NCBI GenBank assembly: GCA_017625095.1
Contig: JAGALQ010000006.1
Coordinates: forward strand, 1-43,793
DNA from: Clostridia bacterium
GTDB lineage: Bacteria; Bacillota; Clostridia; Oscillospirales; Acutalibacteraceae
Direction: 5' to 3'
Length of the DNA stretch: 43,793 nt
Made by a program: the position numbers and the translations under genes. Positions 23,086-32,630 of the stretch are shown here, one piece after another; within the stretch, counting starts at the first letter, position 1, and each line of letters opens with the position of its first letter. The notes under the pieces are model-generated. The model had not been told where the DNA came from. It saw nothing but the letters and a program-made list of their open reading frames with translations, and did not search any database.

Positions 23086-24357
23086 TTAAAGGCTGTCAAG
23101 CATCTGACAGAGTTCAAGATAAAAGCTGTGTGTCTGTTCTTCGTCACCAAACAGGCCGATTGCCGTGCCGTGGTCGCCGCGCTGAACAGGCATAACCTGC
23201 CATACACCCTTTTCAATGTTTCCGCTGTCGAAGTCTTTATGAGGCTCGTCCAGCGGATATTTTGCGCTTTCGGTGTTTACGAGCGCATCATTTGCGAGCC
23301 AGCTGCCGCTGTATTCAACACCCGTGTCGGGGTCTGTGAATTTAAGACATCCCATTGCAAGTGCGGTCAGCATAATGATGGGGTTTGTGTCATAGTTGGG
23401 GTACTGGATTCCGAAAAGCTCAGATTTACTTGTTGTGGAGAATGCATATGAGAAGTAGTATACGTCATCGCTGATGTCGAGCTTGCTGTTGAGCTTCACC
23501 GTGCCTTGGGGTGTCAGGTCATACAGGCACGAATCTTCCTTGTTTTCAAGTGCAAGTGACACGGATTCAAATAAGCCGTCAGCCTTTTCTCCGCCGGGCA
23601 CATCTGTCATACCGAACTGTTCTAAATGAAAGTCGACAAGGCGGCCGTTGGCGTAGCTTCTGCCCATAATTGCAGCGTAAATATAGCTGAGTGTCTGAAC
23701 AATAATATCAAGGCCGAGCGCTTTGAGCGGATAGTAGACGGAAGCGCTGTTGTGCGGTGTGCAGATTGTTGTGGCACTCTTGACCCAATCGCTTTTTCCT
23801 CCGGTGAAAAGACCGGATATATCATCAGCGGATGTTGCAGCTATCTCTTCTGGCGATCCGTTGGTCAGAAGGTGAATGAGCAGTCTTATTGTTGTGCCGC
23901 CGAAGCTGTGACCGATGAGATGGATTTGCTGAATTTTTCCGTTTTCATCAAGCTCGCCCCAGTCGGGAACAAGTGCCTTGTAATATGTTCTGCCGTAACG
24001 GTCGTGGTTGTAGGCCTTTGAGTGTGCAACACCGTAATCGACTGTTGCACCGATAATCTGTGCATAGAGCTCACACGCTCTGTCCCACGCGCTGCTCATC
24101 GGACCTACCGAAGCTGAATAGCACTCGTATCCCTCACCTTGCAGGTAGGTCATAAGGTCACCTGTGGTAGCGCCCCAGTAGGGGATAATGCCGTTGATTC
24201 CTTCGCTTCCGCCCCAGCCGTTAAGACCGTGGACAAAAACAAACGGTTCTTCGTTTTTCGGTTCCCATCTGTCAGATGAAGCAAAGGCTGAAATGCCTAC
24301 CGCTGAAACAAGCAGGCAGATGCTGAGAATAAACGCTGTGACTTTTTTTGCTTTCAT
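23086..24357 (-). CDS. Secreted lipase, staphylococcal-type (alpha/beta hydrolase)
   Basis: 423 residues. A signal peptide occupies about 1-27 (basic start MKAKK, hydrophobic core, AFA cleavage site). The oxyanion strand FVFVHGLNGWGG (39-50) and nucleophile elbow GHSFGG (149-154, Ser151) give the hydrolase core. The stretch DYGVAHSKAYNHDRYGRTY (107-125) closely resembles the block before the catalytic Ser in staphylococcal/Geobacillus family I.5-I.6 lipases. The catalytic Asp is likely in SCLYDLTPQGT and His in QRGDHGTAIG. It should hydrolyse glycerides outside the cell. The start at 24357 has AGGAAGTG; upstream codons to 24405 are not used. It lacks the long propeptide of staphylococcal enzymes. 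Confidence 0.88.
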   Translation of the reverse strand: MKAKKVTAFILSICLLVSAVGISAFASSDRWEPKNEEPFVFVHGLNGWGGSEGINGIIPYWGATTGDLMTYLQGEGYECYSASVGPMSSAWDRACELYAQIIGATVDYGVAHSKAYNHDRYGRTYYKALVPDWGELDENGKIQQIHLIGHSFGGTTIRLLIHLLTNGSPEEIAATSADDISGLFTGGKSDWVKSATTICTPHNSASVYYPLKALGLDIIVQTLSYIYAAIMGRSYANGRLVDFHLEQFGMTDVPGGEKADGLFESVSLALENKEDSCLYDLTPQGTVKLNSKLDISDDVYYFSYAFSTTSKSELFGIQYPNYDTNPIIMLTALAMGCLKFTDPDTGVEYSGSWLANDALVNTESAKYPLDEPHKDFDSGNIEKGVWQVMPVQRGDHGTAIGLFGDEEQTHSFYLELCQMLDSL

Positions 24358-24456
24358 AAAATCACTTCCTGTAGGGTTAACTGCAGGTGAAAACTGCAGT
24401 TTCAAAAAATACTATCTTAAAACTCATAAACAGAGCCCAAAGACCGAATAAAGAGA

Positions 24457-25629
24457 TTATCTGTACGGTGTGCGTACGCTGACCATACGGAAATCAACAG
24501 GTGTGGTGTCGCAGTTGACGCGGTATACGCTGAACACAACACCCATTGCAATGTAGATACAAAGGTTTGACGAGCCGCCTGCACTCATAAACGGAAGCGT
24601 GATACCGATACAGGGCAGAAGCATAAGGCACATTCCCACATTGACGATAACCTGTGAGGCAATCATTGCGGCAACACCTATGCACATCATTTTGCCGGGG
24701 TTGTCGTTTGCCATCTGTGCAACCTTGATTGTTCTGAAAACAATAAGAAGGAAAAGCACGATTACTGCAAGACAGCCGAGAAAACCGAGCTCTTCGCCGA
24801 ATACGCTGAGAATCATATCGTTTTCAGCTTCCGGCACAACACCGTTCTGTGTGTAAGCACCTTTGAAAAGTCCCTGACCTGTAAGACCGCCTGAGCCGAT
24901 TGCATTTTTACCCTGAAGCTGCTGATAAATAATATCCGAATATGATTCGGGGTATATAAGAGCAAGGAATCTGTCACGCTGGATGTTGTTGAAAACCTTG
25001 ACCCAGACAATAGGGAAGGCGGCAACAACGGTAAGCAGGGCGACTGCAAAATATCTGAGCTTGATGCCTGCCATAAACATCATAATTGCAAAAATCATAA
25101 GGAATACGAGTGCTGAACCCATATCACCCGTGATGACAACGAGAAGTGTCGGCACTGCACCGTGAGCACAGAGCAAAAGAATATTAAGTATTTTATCAAG
25201 TCTGTCGCTTGCCAGTTCAATATGCACGGCAAATGTAATGATAAAAGCGATTTTAAGCAGCTCCGATGGCTGGAAGTAAATACTGAAACCGCCGAGCTTG
25301 AAGGGGAGCCACGTGATAACGTCGCTTCTTTCGCTCGGACCTGTGCCCCAGATAAACAGCGACAGCATCAACGCAACGGAAACACCTGCAACAACAGGCC
25401 ACAGCTTAATTATAATTTCGTAATCGATTGCCGAGATAACCATACATATTATCAGACCCAGCACAACTGCGGCAATCATAACGATTGCGTCACGTGATAT
25501 GGAAGCGCCTTCTTCAAGGTTGAAGCGTGTTGCACTGAAAACGGCTATGACTCCCGCAACCGAAGCGATAACACAAAGCGCCAGCATATAAAGATCGGTT
25601 TCTTTTATGAATTTCTGTATGCTTTGCAT
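24457..25629 (-). CDS. RodA/FtsW/SpoVE-family cell-wall polymerase
   Basis: 390 residues with about ten membrane segments. SEDS proteins polymerise lipid II glycan strands during elongation (RodA), division (FtsW) or spore cortex formation (SpoVE). Family blocks: FSATRFN near the N-terminus, FQPSELLKIAFIITFA (residues about 123-138), GDMGSALVFLMIF, and GLTGQGLFKGAYTQNG with PEAENDMILSVFGEELGF, then LPFMSAGGSS. The set favours RodA, but I do not assign the paralogue. The start at 25629 follows GAGGTGA; the extra 12 codons upstream lack support. A promoter lies at 25667-25695. The lipase gene is downstream on the same strand. Confidence 0.92.
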   Translation of the reverse strand: MQSIQKFIKETDLYMLALCVIASVAGVIAVFSATRFNLEEGASISRDAIVMIAAVVLGLIICMVISAIDYEIIIKLWPVVAGVSVALMLSLFIWGTGPSERSDVITWLPFKLGGFSIYFQPSELLKIAFIITFAVHIELASDRLDKILNILLLCAHGAVPTLLVVITGDMGSALVFLMIFAIMMFMAGIKLRYFAVALLTVVAAFPIVWVKVFNNIQRDRFLALIYPESYSDIIYQQLQGKNAIGSGGLTGQGLFKGAYTQNGVVPEAENDMILSVFGEELGFLGCLAVIVLFLLIVFRTIKVAQMANDNPGKMMCIGVAAMIASQVIVNVGMCLMLLPCIGITLPFMSAGGSSNLCIYIAMGVVFSVYRVNCDTTPVDFRMVSVRTPYR

Positions 25630-25666
25630 TCCATCACCTCGCAATTTCATAGAATTATCTGACAAT

Positions 25667-25695
25667 ATTATATCTCAGTATGAAAAAAATTACAA
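25667..25695 (-). promoter_or_regulatory. Promoter of the RodA-family gene
   Basis: Minus strand: TTGTAA (25695-25690), 17-base spacer, TATAAT (25672-25667), about 38 bases before the start codon. Confidence 0.7.
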
Positions 25696-25702
25696 GTAAT
25701 AC

Positions 25703-25731
25703 TTTATATATTTGACAGCCTGTGTTATAAT
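25703..25731 (+). promoter_or_regulatory. Extended -10 promoter of the tsaE operon
   Basis: TATAAT at 25726-25731 is preceded by TG at 25723-25724, an extended -10 element; a weak -35 (TTTATA, 25703-25708) sits 17 bases upstream. The TTGACA at 25712 is only 8 bases from the -10 and cannot be the partner. Confidence 0.65.
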
Positions 25732-25755
25732 TTATCGGACAAAGGGTGAGAAGAT

Positions 25756-26202
25756 ATGAAGAGAAAAATAATTACCAACAGTCCCGAGTCTACACACAGT
25801 CTCGGAATCGCTCTCGGTGCGAAACTGCGTCGGGGTGATGTTGTTGCATATTTCGGCGGTCTGGGTATGGGCAAAACCGCCTTTACAAGAGGTATCGCAG
25901 AGGGTATGGGGCTTGACTGTCACGTCAGCAGTCCGACTTTTGCAATTGTGAATGTCTATGACGGTTCGCCAAAGCTCTGCCATTTTGATATGTACCGTAT
26001 CGACGGTTGGGACGATCTGTGCACAACAGGCTTTTTCGAGTATCTCGAGGATGATGCCGTGCTTGCGGTTGAATGGAGCGAGAATATCGAAAACGTACTG
26101 CCCGACAACACGCTTTACGTTACAATTGAAAAAGGTGAAAAAGAAACAGACAGAATTTTTACTTTTGAAGGGGATGAGCGGTTTGAAAATATTGGCGATT
26201 GA
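25756..26202 (+). CDS. tsaE: tRNA threonylcarbamoyladenosine biosynthesis ATPase TsaE
   Basis: 148 residues. TsaE supports TsaB-TsaD in forming t6A at position 37 of ANN-decoding tRNAs. The Walker A loop GGLGMGKT lies at 34-41; the family signatures SSPTFAIVNVYDG and HFDMYRIDGWDDL, then LAVEWSENIE, follow in order. GGGTGAGAAG precedes the ATG. Its end overlaps tsaB by 20 bases, the usual bacterial tsaE-tsaB arrangement. Confidence 0.95.
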   Translation: MKRKIITNSPESTHSLGIALGAKLRRGDVVAYFGGLGMGKTAFTRGIAEGMGLDCHVSSPTFAIVNVYDGSPKLCHFDMYRIDGWDDLCTTGFFEYLEDDAVLAVEWSENIENVLPDNTLYVTIEKGEKETDRIFTFEGDERFENIGD

Positions 26203-26878
26203 AAGCTCGGCTGTCAGTGCAAGCGCAGCTGTTTGCGATAACGGCAGAATAGTCAGCGAGAATTTTATCAACGCAGGGCTGACTCATTCGCAGACGCTTA
26301 TGCCTATGGTTCAAAACTGTATGGCGACTGCCGGGGTTTCGCTTGAAGATATTGACATTGTTGCTGTCGCACAGGGCCCGGGATCATTTACCGGTATACG
26401 TATCGGTATTGCAGCTGCCAAGGGTATTGCCTTCGGTGGTAAGCCGTGCTGCGGTGTGTCAACACTTGAAGCAATGGCTTATATGCTCAGCGGAATTGAC
26501 TGCATAGCACTCTGTGTTATGGATGCACGCTGCTCTCAGGTGTATATGGCAATGTTTGATTGCGGTGAAAAGGTCGAAAGACTGTGCGAAGACAAGGCGG
26601 TTATGGTTGCCGAACTGCCCGAAATGATAAAAAATTTCAAAAAAGATGTAATTTTACTTGGAGATGGCGCAGAACTGTGCTATAATTATCTGAATAGCAT
26701 CTGCGATAATGTGCGCCTTGCCCCTGCTTCGTGCAGGTATCAGCGTGCATCGGGCGTTGCTCTTGCGGCAGAATATGCAGGCTTACAGCGCGTTTCGGCA
26801 GATAAGCTGACTCCCGTTTACCTGCGTGTGCCGCAGGCAGAACGTGAATTGAAAAAGAAAAGGAGTGCTGAAAAATGA
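26183..26878 (+). CDS. tsaB: tRNA threonylcarbamoyladenosine biosynthesis protein TsaB
   Basis: 231 residues, actin-like ASKHA fold; partner of TsaD and TsaE in t6A synthesis. The opening MKILAIESSAVSASAAV and the AQGPGSFTGIRIGIAAAKG block are diagnostic. I place the start at TTG 26183: it gives the standard N-terminus and lies 9 bases after GAAGGGG, whereas the in-frame ATG at 26174 directly abuts that site. The frame open back to 25952 belongs to a shadow of tsaE. Ends in an ATGA overlap with rpiB. RimI and tsaD are not adjacent. Confidence 0.92.
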   Translation: MKILAIESSAVSASAAVCDNGRIVSENFINAGLTHSQTLMPMVQNCMATAGVSLEDIDIVAVAQGPGSFTGIRIGIAAAKGIAFGGKPCCGVSTLEAMAYMLSGIDCIALCVMDARCSQVYMAMFDCGEKVERLCEDKAVMVAELPEMIKNFKKDVILLGDGAELCYNYLNSICDNVRLAPASCRYQRASGVALAAEYAGLQRVSADKLTPVYLRVPQAERELKKKRSAEK

Positions 26879-27315
26879 TAGCATTGGGAGCTGACCACGG
26901 CGGCTACGAACTTAAGGAAGCGATAAAAAAGCATCTTGACGAAAAAGGTGTTGAGTACCGCGATTTCGGTACATTTACAGGCGAAGCAATCGACTATCCC
27001 ATTATTGCCGAAAAGGTTGCACTTGCAATCACAGGCGGTGAATGTGAGAGAGGTATCCTCTGCTGCGGTACAGGCGTAGGTATATCAATTGCCGCAAACA
27101 AGGTCAAGGGCATCCGCTGCGCTTGCTGTTCGGATTGCTTCAGCGCGCACTTCACAAGACTTCATAACGACGCCAACATTCTCGCAATGGGCGGCAGAGT
27201 TATCGGTTCAGGTCTTGCCTGTATGATGGTTGATACCTTCCTCGATACCGAGTTTGAGGGCGGCAGACACGCACGCAGAGTTGACCTTATAACAGAAATC
27301 GAAAATAAAAACTGA
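26875..27315 (+). CDS. rpiB: Ribose-5-phosphate isomerase B
   Basis: 146 residues of the RpiB/LacAB family; interconverts ribose-5-phosphate and ribulose-5-phosphate. GADHGGYELKEAIK (residues 5-18) and DFGTF at the start, then the active-site region GILCCGTGVGISIAANKVKGIRCA, carrying the catalytic Cys in LCCGTG, and HNDANILAMGGRVIG. RpiB rather than allose isomerase is the default by context. Start by ATGA overlap with tsaB, with AAAGGAG upstream at about 26858-26864. Confidence 0.94.
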   Translation: MIALGADHGGYELKEAIKKHLDEKGVEYRDFGTFTGEAIDYPIIAEKVALAITGGECERGILCCGTGVGISIAANKVKGIRCACCSDCFSAHFTRLHNDANILAMGGRVIGSGLACMMVDTFLDTEFEGGRHARRVDLITEIENKN

Positions 27316-27349
27316 ATTGTAATTCAAGAAGAAAGGATGTGTACGGACA

Positions 27350-27790
27350 ATGAAGGTTGTTCTTAAGCAGGATGTCAAAGGTCTCGGCAAGAAGGGTGAG
27401 CTTGTAAGCGTATCAGACGGTTACGCAAGAAACTTCCTCTTCCCCAGAAACCTTGCATCGGAAGCTAACGCACAGGCAATGTCCGAACTTAAGAATAAAG
27501 AGCAGGCGGAGAAATACCGTATCGAAACAGAAACAGCAGCTGCAAAGGCTGACGCTGCAAAGATGGAGGGCAAGACAATCAAGCTCACCGCCAAGGCAGG
27601 TCAGAACGGCAAACTCTTCGGCTCTGTTACAGCTAAAGAAATCGCAGCACAGCTCGAGAAAGATCTCGGCGTAAAGATTGACAAGAAGAGACTTGACGTT
27701 GACGATATCAAGGCTTTCGGCACTTATTCCGTCGGAGCAAAGCTCAACCACGGCGTAAAGGCTTCTTTCTACGTTCAGGTCTGCGAATAA
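27350..27790 (+). CDS. rplI: Ribosomal protein bL9
   Basis: 146 residues. The signature [32 protein letters not shown] (N-terminal RNA-binding domain) is diagnostic; a long charged helix (about 45-75) leads to the C-terminal domain with [12 protein letters not shown]. It lies directly upstream of dnaB, a frequent pairing in Firmicutes. AAAGGATG precedes the ATG. rpsR and gdpP are not next to it. Confidence 0.97.
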   Translation: MKVVLKQDVKGLGKKGELVSVSDGYARNFLFPRNLASEANAQAMSELKNKEQAEKYRIETETAAAKADAAKMEGKTIKLTAKAGQNGKLFGSVTAKEIAAQLEKDLGVKIDKKRLDVDDIKAFGTYSVGAKLNHGVKASFYVQVCE

Positions 27791-27820
27791 TCAAATTTTC
27801 AAACGAAAGGAGGGTGCAGT

Positions 27821-29209
27821 GTGGATATCAGCACTCAGACCAACTATGACGGTATGAATATGCCATACAGCCTTGAGGCGGAACAGGCAGTGCTCGGTTC
27901 TGTTCTCAAAGACCCACGCTGTATGCCTACCGTTCAGACAATACTCAGGGCAGAGCATTTCTATATGCCTCAGCACAGATCCATTTATGCAATAATGGTG
28001 CTGCTTGATGCAAATGCTCAGCCTATTGATCCGCTTGTTGTGCTTGAACACCTCAAGCAGGAGGGTGTATACGACGATGCAGCAGGCAAGACCTATCTCT
28101 ATCAGCTTGCTCAGGCTGTGCCTTCTGTGCAAAATGTCGATACTTACGCAAAAATCGTGCGTGAAAAGCACTATAAGCGTACCCTTATCACAACAGCACG
28201 CGACATTATTGACAGTTCAATGAATGAGGATAATTCCGCTGATCTTCTTCTCGATTCTGCTGAACAGAAGATATACAACATCCGTCAGGGCAAAAGCACT
28301 GATGCTCCCTCACGAATTGACGATGTAATCAATAACGAAGTTCTCGAAAAGCTCAAGATTATATCCAACCCAGTAGAGCGTGAAAAGCACAAGGGTGTAC
28401 CCACAGGCTTTTCTATGCTTGATAAATATATTTCGGGTCTGAATAAGTCTGACCTTATAATTGTCGGCGCACGTCCCGGTATGGGTAAAACCAGCTTTGC
28501 TCTCAACCTGGCGCGTAATATCGCTGTTGTCGGCGGCAAAAAGGTTATAATGTTTTCACTCGAAATGACAAAGGCTCAGCTTGCGGAGCGTGTTCTCGCA
28601 ACCGAGGCAAGAGTTGACGTCAAAAAAATGCGTTCGGGCGAATTTGACGATAACGACTGGCAGCGTATCGGTGTTGCTGTCGGCTCGCTTGCAAACTGCA
28701 ACCTCTATTTTGATGATACTTCAACAATAACCGTGCCTGAAATGAAGGCTCGCATCCGCCGCATGCGTGATGTTGACGCTGTCGTTGTTGACTATCTCGG
28801 TCTTCTCAAATCAGATAAGAATTTTGAGGGTCAGCGTGTGCAGGAGGTTTCCGATATCACACGAAACCTCAAGCTTATGGCAAAAGACCTTAATATACCG
28901 GTTGTGGCTTGTTCGCAGCTTGCCAGAGTTACAGAGGGCAGAGGTAAGTCCCATAGGCCTATGCTTTCTGACCTTCGTGATTCAGGTTCAATTGAGCAGG
29001 ATGCCGATATCGTTCTTATGCTATACCGTCCGTTTTACTATATCAACGAAAAGGACGGACCTCTTACAGAAGAAGATCTTGCCAAGAAAAACGAGGCTGA
29101 GCTTATAGTTGCAAAGAACAGACACGGTCCTCTCGAAACCGTGCCGCTTCATTGGAACGGTGCGTTCACTCTCTTCTCAAATGCGGAGAAAACTCGTAAT
29201 GAACCTTAA
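27821..29209 (+). CDS. dnaB: Replicative DNA helicase DnaB
   Basis: 462 residues. Hexameric 5'-3' helicase of the replication fork (DnaC in Bacillus naming). N-terminal DnaB domain: PYSLEAEQAVLGSVL (15-29). RecA-like domain: Walker A GARPGMGKTS (216-225), Walker B as DAVVVDYLGLL, then SQLARVTEGRGKSHRPMLSDLRDSGSIEQDADIV, the typical motif-3/4 block. No intein interrupts it. The start is GTG at 27821 with AAAGGAGGG close upstream. Overlaps tilS by 11 bases. Confidence 0.97.
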   Translation: MDISTQTNYDGMNMPYSLEAEQAVLGSVLKDPRCMPTVQTILRAEHFYMPQHRSIYAIMVLLDANAQPIDPLVVLEHLKQEGVYDDAAGKTYLYQLAQAVPSVQNVDTYAKIVREKHYKRTLITTARDIIDSSMNEDNSADLLLDSAEQKIYNIRQGKSTDAPSRIDDVINNEVLEKLKIISNPVEREKHKGVPTGFSMLDKYISGLNKSDLIIVGARPGMGKTSFALNLARNIAVVGGKKVIMFSLEMTKAQLAERVLATEARVDVKKMRSGEFDDNDWQRIGVAVGSLANCNLYFDDTSTITVPEMKARIRRMRDVDAVVVDYLGLLKSDKNFEGQRVQEVSDITRNLKLMAKDLNIPVVACSQLARVTEGRGKSHRPMLSDLRDSGSIEQDADIVLMLYRPFYYINEKDGPLTEEDLAKKNEAELIVAKNRHGPLETVPLHWNGAFTLFSNAEKTRNEP

Positions 29210-30533
29210 AGTTAAGCAGACATCAGAGCGTCATCATATGCTTTCACCGGGGGATACTGTTCTGGTAGCCCTCTCGGGCGGAGCTGACTCGATGGCGCTC
29301 CTTAATGTTTTATATGAACTGAAAAATGAATACCGGCTCACGCTTAGAGCGGCTCATTTCAACCACGGGATCCGCGGCGATGAAGCTTTGCGTGATGAGA
29401 ATTTCTGCGTAGAGGTCTGCCGTGAAATGGGTGTTGAACTGTTTGTCGGCAGGGCTGACATTCCTGAGCTCGCCCGAAAACTCGGAATAGGCGTTGAGGA
29501 ATGCGGCAGGCAGGAAAGATATGCTTTTTTTGACCGCGTTGCACCTGATGCAAAGGTTGCAACGGCACATACGCTTTCCGACTGTGAAGAAACTTTCCTT
29601 TTTAATCTCGCGAGAGGAGCGTCGCTTAAAGGGCTTACTTCAATTCCGCCCGTCAGGGATAATATAATCCGCCCTCTGATTGATTGTTCACGCGCTGAGA
29701 TAGAAGCATACTGTGAAGAAAACGGTATTCGTTTTGTTACGGACAGCACAAATCTTTCCGATGAATATACACGCAACCGTATCCGACACAAAATCGTGCC
29801 TGAACTAAAAAATCTCAACGGTGCGTTTGATTCCGCCTTCTCACGCTGTGTTGATTCTCTGCGTGAGGATGAAGAATTGCTTGCGATGTTGAGCAGTGCT
29901 GCTGTTGAGCGTGCACGTGTGCCGGACGGATTCCTTGTTGAACAGCTCGCTGTGCTTCACCCTTCGCTCAGACGCAGAGCGGTTGCTGACATAGTTGTTT
30001 CACTTACAGGCGAAAAGCCTCAGCATCATCATATTGATGCAGTGTGCAAGCTGTTTTTATCATCGGGTGATGTACAGATTTGCGGCGGTGTTTCGCTTCG
30101 CGTAAGGGGAGGTCTGCTTCAAAAGGTTGCCGATCCGTGCGGCGAATGGAGTGTTGAGGTTGAGATCGGAAACAATAAATTGTCCGGATATGACGTAAAT
30201 ATTGCGGTTTGTGATAAAAATGACACAATAAATATTGAAAAAATTAACAAACACCTATTGGATAATTCTGTAAATTATGATAAAATAAAGGGAAAGTTGT
30301 TTTTAACATCTATCCGCGAGGGCGACAGGGTTTGCCTGAGAGGCAGAGGTGTCACAAAACAGCTTCGTAAGATTTTTAACGAAATGCACGTTCAGCCTGA
30401 GCTTCGTCGCAGTATACCTGTGCTTCGTGACGATGAAGGCATTTTGTGGGTGCACGGTGTCGGTGTTGCTCAAAGAGCAGCTGTTGATAAAGATACCTGC
30501 CGTATGCTGGTGCTGACTTCGGAGAAAGTCTGA
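29199..30533 (+). CDS. tilS: tRNA(Ile)-lysidine synthetase TilS
   Basis: 444 residues. It attaches lysine to C34 of tRNA-Ile(CAU) so that it reads AUA. The PP-loop ALSGGADS lies at 24-31; HFNHGIRGDEALRDE and STNLSDEYTRNRIRHKIVPEL are family blocks; the C-terminal TilS domain follows. ATG at 29199 has GGAGAA upstream and sits inside the dnaB end; the open frame extends back to 29109 but would remove the normal N-terminus. A short A+T-rich stretch near 30170-30300 inside the gene may hold a promoter for ftsH. Confidence 0.95.
   Translation: MNLKVKQTSERHHMLSPGDTVLVALSGGADSMALLNVLYELKNEYRLTLRAAHFNHGIRGDEALRDENFCVEVCREMGVELFVGRADIPELARKLGIGVEECGRQERYAFFDRVAPDAKVATAHTLSDCEETFLFNLARGASLKGLTSIPPVRDNIIRPLIDCSRAEIEAYCEENGIRFVTDSTNLSDEYTRNRIRHKIVPELKNLNGAFDSAFSRCVDSLREDEELLAMLSSAAVERARVPDGFLVEQLAVLHPSLRRRAVADIVVSLTGEKPQHHHIDAVCKLFLSSGDVQICGGVSLRVRGGLLQKVADPCGEWSVEVEIGNNKLSGYDVNIAVCDKNDTINIEKINKHLLDNSVNYDKIKGKLFLTSIREGDRVCLRGRGVTKQLRKIFNEMHVQPELRRSIPVLRDDEGILWVHGVGVAQRAAVDKDTCRMLVLTSEKV
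30258..30286 (+). promoter_or_regulatory. Candidate internal promoter for ftsH
   Basis: TTGGAT at 30258-30263, 17-base spacer, TAAAAT at 30281-30286 with TG one base upstream (extended -10), inside the unusually A+T-rich end of tilS. No better promoter is visible between tilS and ftsH. Confidence 0.4.
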
Positions 30534-30626
30534 AAGCATAAATTGAGTGATTATCGCCAACATTAATCGGTGTAACGATATTTAAAAGATACATCACTTT
30601 ATCGAATATACAGAAGGAGTTAAAAA

Positions 30627-32564
30627 ATGGACGGAAACAAGAAAAGAAAGATACGCACGCTGCTGATTTATCTGCTTGCGTTTGCGCTCGTTATCGGCGC
30701 AGGCTTTTACCTGATCACCTCATCAACACAGGGCGAGCGGGTTCAGTACTACGAGATAGTATCAAAATTTGAGCAGGGTAAGGTAACTGAATACAGCCTT
30801 AACCTCAGCTCCGGTGCACTCATATATGTTGAGAAGGATGAAAAGGGTAACACGGTTCCGCAGAGGTACACCGTTCCCAATGTTCAGATTTTTATCAACG
30901 ATATTCATCCACTCGTCAGTGAGTACAACAAAGATCCTGCAAACGCAGGAAACCCTATAAAGTACGACTATGAGCGTGGCGGCGAAAATTCGTGGATAAT
31001 GAACGTGCTGCCGACACTTATGCTTATGCTTGTGCTTGGCGGAATAATGTTCTTCTTTGTCCGCCGTATGGGTCAGAGCTTCAATAACGAAAACAACAAG
31101 ACTCTCAGCTTCGGCAAAGCACGCATCAAAAACGCCAAGGATGAAAAACGTAAGGCAAAGTTTGAAGACGTTGCAGGTGCAGATGAAGAAAAAGAAGAGC
31201 TTGCAGAGATTGTTGAGTTCCTCAAGAATCCCGCCAAGTTCAATGAGCTTGGTGCGAGAATTCCCAAGGGCGTTCTTCTCGTAGGCCCTCCCGGTACAGG
31301 TAAAACTCTTCTTGCAAGAGCTGTAGCAGGCGAGGCTGACGTACCGTTCTTCTCAATTTCGGGTTCCGATTTCGTTGAGATGTACGTTGGTGTCGGTGCC
31401 TCACGTGTACGTGACCTTTTTGATCAGGCGAAGAAGAATTCACCCGCAATCATCTTTATCGATGAGATTGATGCTGTCGGCCGTCACAGGGGTGCCGGTA
31501 TGGGCGGCGGTCATGATGAACGTGAGCAGACGCTCAACCAGCTGCTTGTTGAGATGGACGGTTTCGGTGCAAACGAAGGCGTTATTATTATCGCTGCAAC
31601 AAACCGACCCGATATACTTGACCCTGCGCTCCTGCGTCCCGGCAGATTTGACCGTCAGGTTACAGTCAACTACCCCGACCTCAAGGGCAGAGAAGCTGTT
31701 CTTAAGGTTCACGCAAAGGGCAAGCCCCTCGCGCCCGATGTTGATCTTGCGGTTATTGCCCGCTCTACTGCAGGCTTTACCGGTGCTGACCTTGAAAACC
31801 TTCTTAATGAGGCAGCTCTGCTTGCTGCAAGAAAAGACAAGAAGGCAATTACAATGAGCGAAATCGAAGAAGCTACGGTCAAGGTAGTTGTCGGCACTGA
31901 GAAAAAATCACATAAGATGACCGATAAAGAAAAGAAGCTTACAGCATATCACGAGGCAGGTCATGCCGTTGCAACGTTCAACCTCGAATCACAGGATCCC
32001 GTTCACGAGATCTCGATTATTCCCAGAGGTATGGCAGGCGGCTACACAATGTCTATCCCGACAGAGGATAAGAGCTATACCACAAAGAACGATATGCTCG
32101 ACAACCTTGTGACACTTCTCGGCGGACGTGTTGCTGAGGCGATTATCCTCGGCGATATTTCAACCGGTGCATCAAACGACATTCAGCGTGCAACCGAGAT
32201 TGTCCGCGGTATGATAACAAAATACGGTATGAGTGATGAACTCGGTCCGATTGCGTTCACTTCGGGTAATAACGAGATATTCCTCGGCAGAGATTACGGT
32301 CAGACCCGTAACTATTCGGAGAAGGTTGCAAGTTCAATTGATGAAGAAATGAATTCTATCATCACAGGTGCTTACAAGCGCTGTGAGGATATTCTCACAA
32401 CCGATATTGATAAGCTCCATGCCGTTGCTCAGTACCTTATTGAGCACGAGAAGATGAACGGTGAAACCTTCAAGGCTATTATGACAGGCTCTTTTGGCAA
32501 GGAAGAGGATACTGTATCCGAGCCTGAAAACGCACCCGAAATCAAAGCAGAAACTGAAGAATAA
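30627..32564 (+). CDS. ftsH: ATP-dependent zinc metalloprotease FtsH
   Basis: 645 residues, membrane-bound AAA+ protease. Membrane segments at about 11-30 and 124-145 frame an extracytoplasmic domain. Walker A GPPGTGKT (220-227), Walker B IIFIDEID (about 275-282), the second region of homology [18 protein letters not shown] with arginine fingers (about 327-343), and the zinc site HEAGH (442-446). The usual C-terminal acidic tail is present. AGAAGGAG at 30613-30620 precedes ATG. It sits downstream of tilS as in many Firmicutes (hpt is missing between them). Confidence 0.97.
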   Translation: MDGNKKRKIRTLLIYLLAFALVIGAGFYLITSSTQGERVQYYEIVSKFEQGKVTEYSLNLSSGALIYVEKDEKGNTVPQRYTVPNVQIFINDIHPLVSEYNKDPANAGNPIKYDYERGGENSWIMNVLPTLMLMLVLGGIMFFFVRRMGQSFNNENNKTLSFGKARIKNAKDEKRKAKFEDVAGADEEKEELAEIVEFLKNPAKFNELGARIPKGVLLVGPPGTGKTLLARAVAGEADVPFFSISGSDFVEMYVGVGASRVRDLFDQAKKNSPAIIFIDEIDAVGRHRGAGMGGGHDEREQTLNQLLVEMDGFGANEGVIIIAATNRPDILDPALLRPGRFDRQVTVNYPDLKGREAVLKVHAKGKPLAPDVDLAVIARSTAGFTGADLENLLNEAALLAARKDKKAITMSEIEEATVKVVVGTEKKSHKMTDKEKKLTAYHEAGHAVATFNLESQDPVHEISIIPRGMAGGYTMSIPTEDKSYTTKNDMLDNLVTLLGGRVAEAIILGDISTGASNDIQRATEIVRGMITKYGMSDELGPIAFTSGNNEIFLGRDYGQTRNYSEKVASSIDEEMNSIITGAYKRCEDILTTDIDKLHAVAQYLIEHEKMNGETFKAIMTGSFGKEEDTVSEPENAPEIKAETEE

Positions 32565-32630
32565 GATCTGTAATTTGCCGGCACGCCTTTGGTAGTGTCG
32601 GCAAACTGCGGTATAAAGAGAGGGAAACAA

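Noticed and set aside
25712-25731. TTGACA followed by TATAAT before tsaE as a consensus promoter
   Set aside because: The spacer is only 8 bases, too short for sigma-A; the extended -10 with a weak -35 is used instead.
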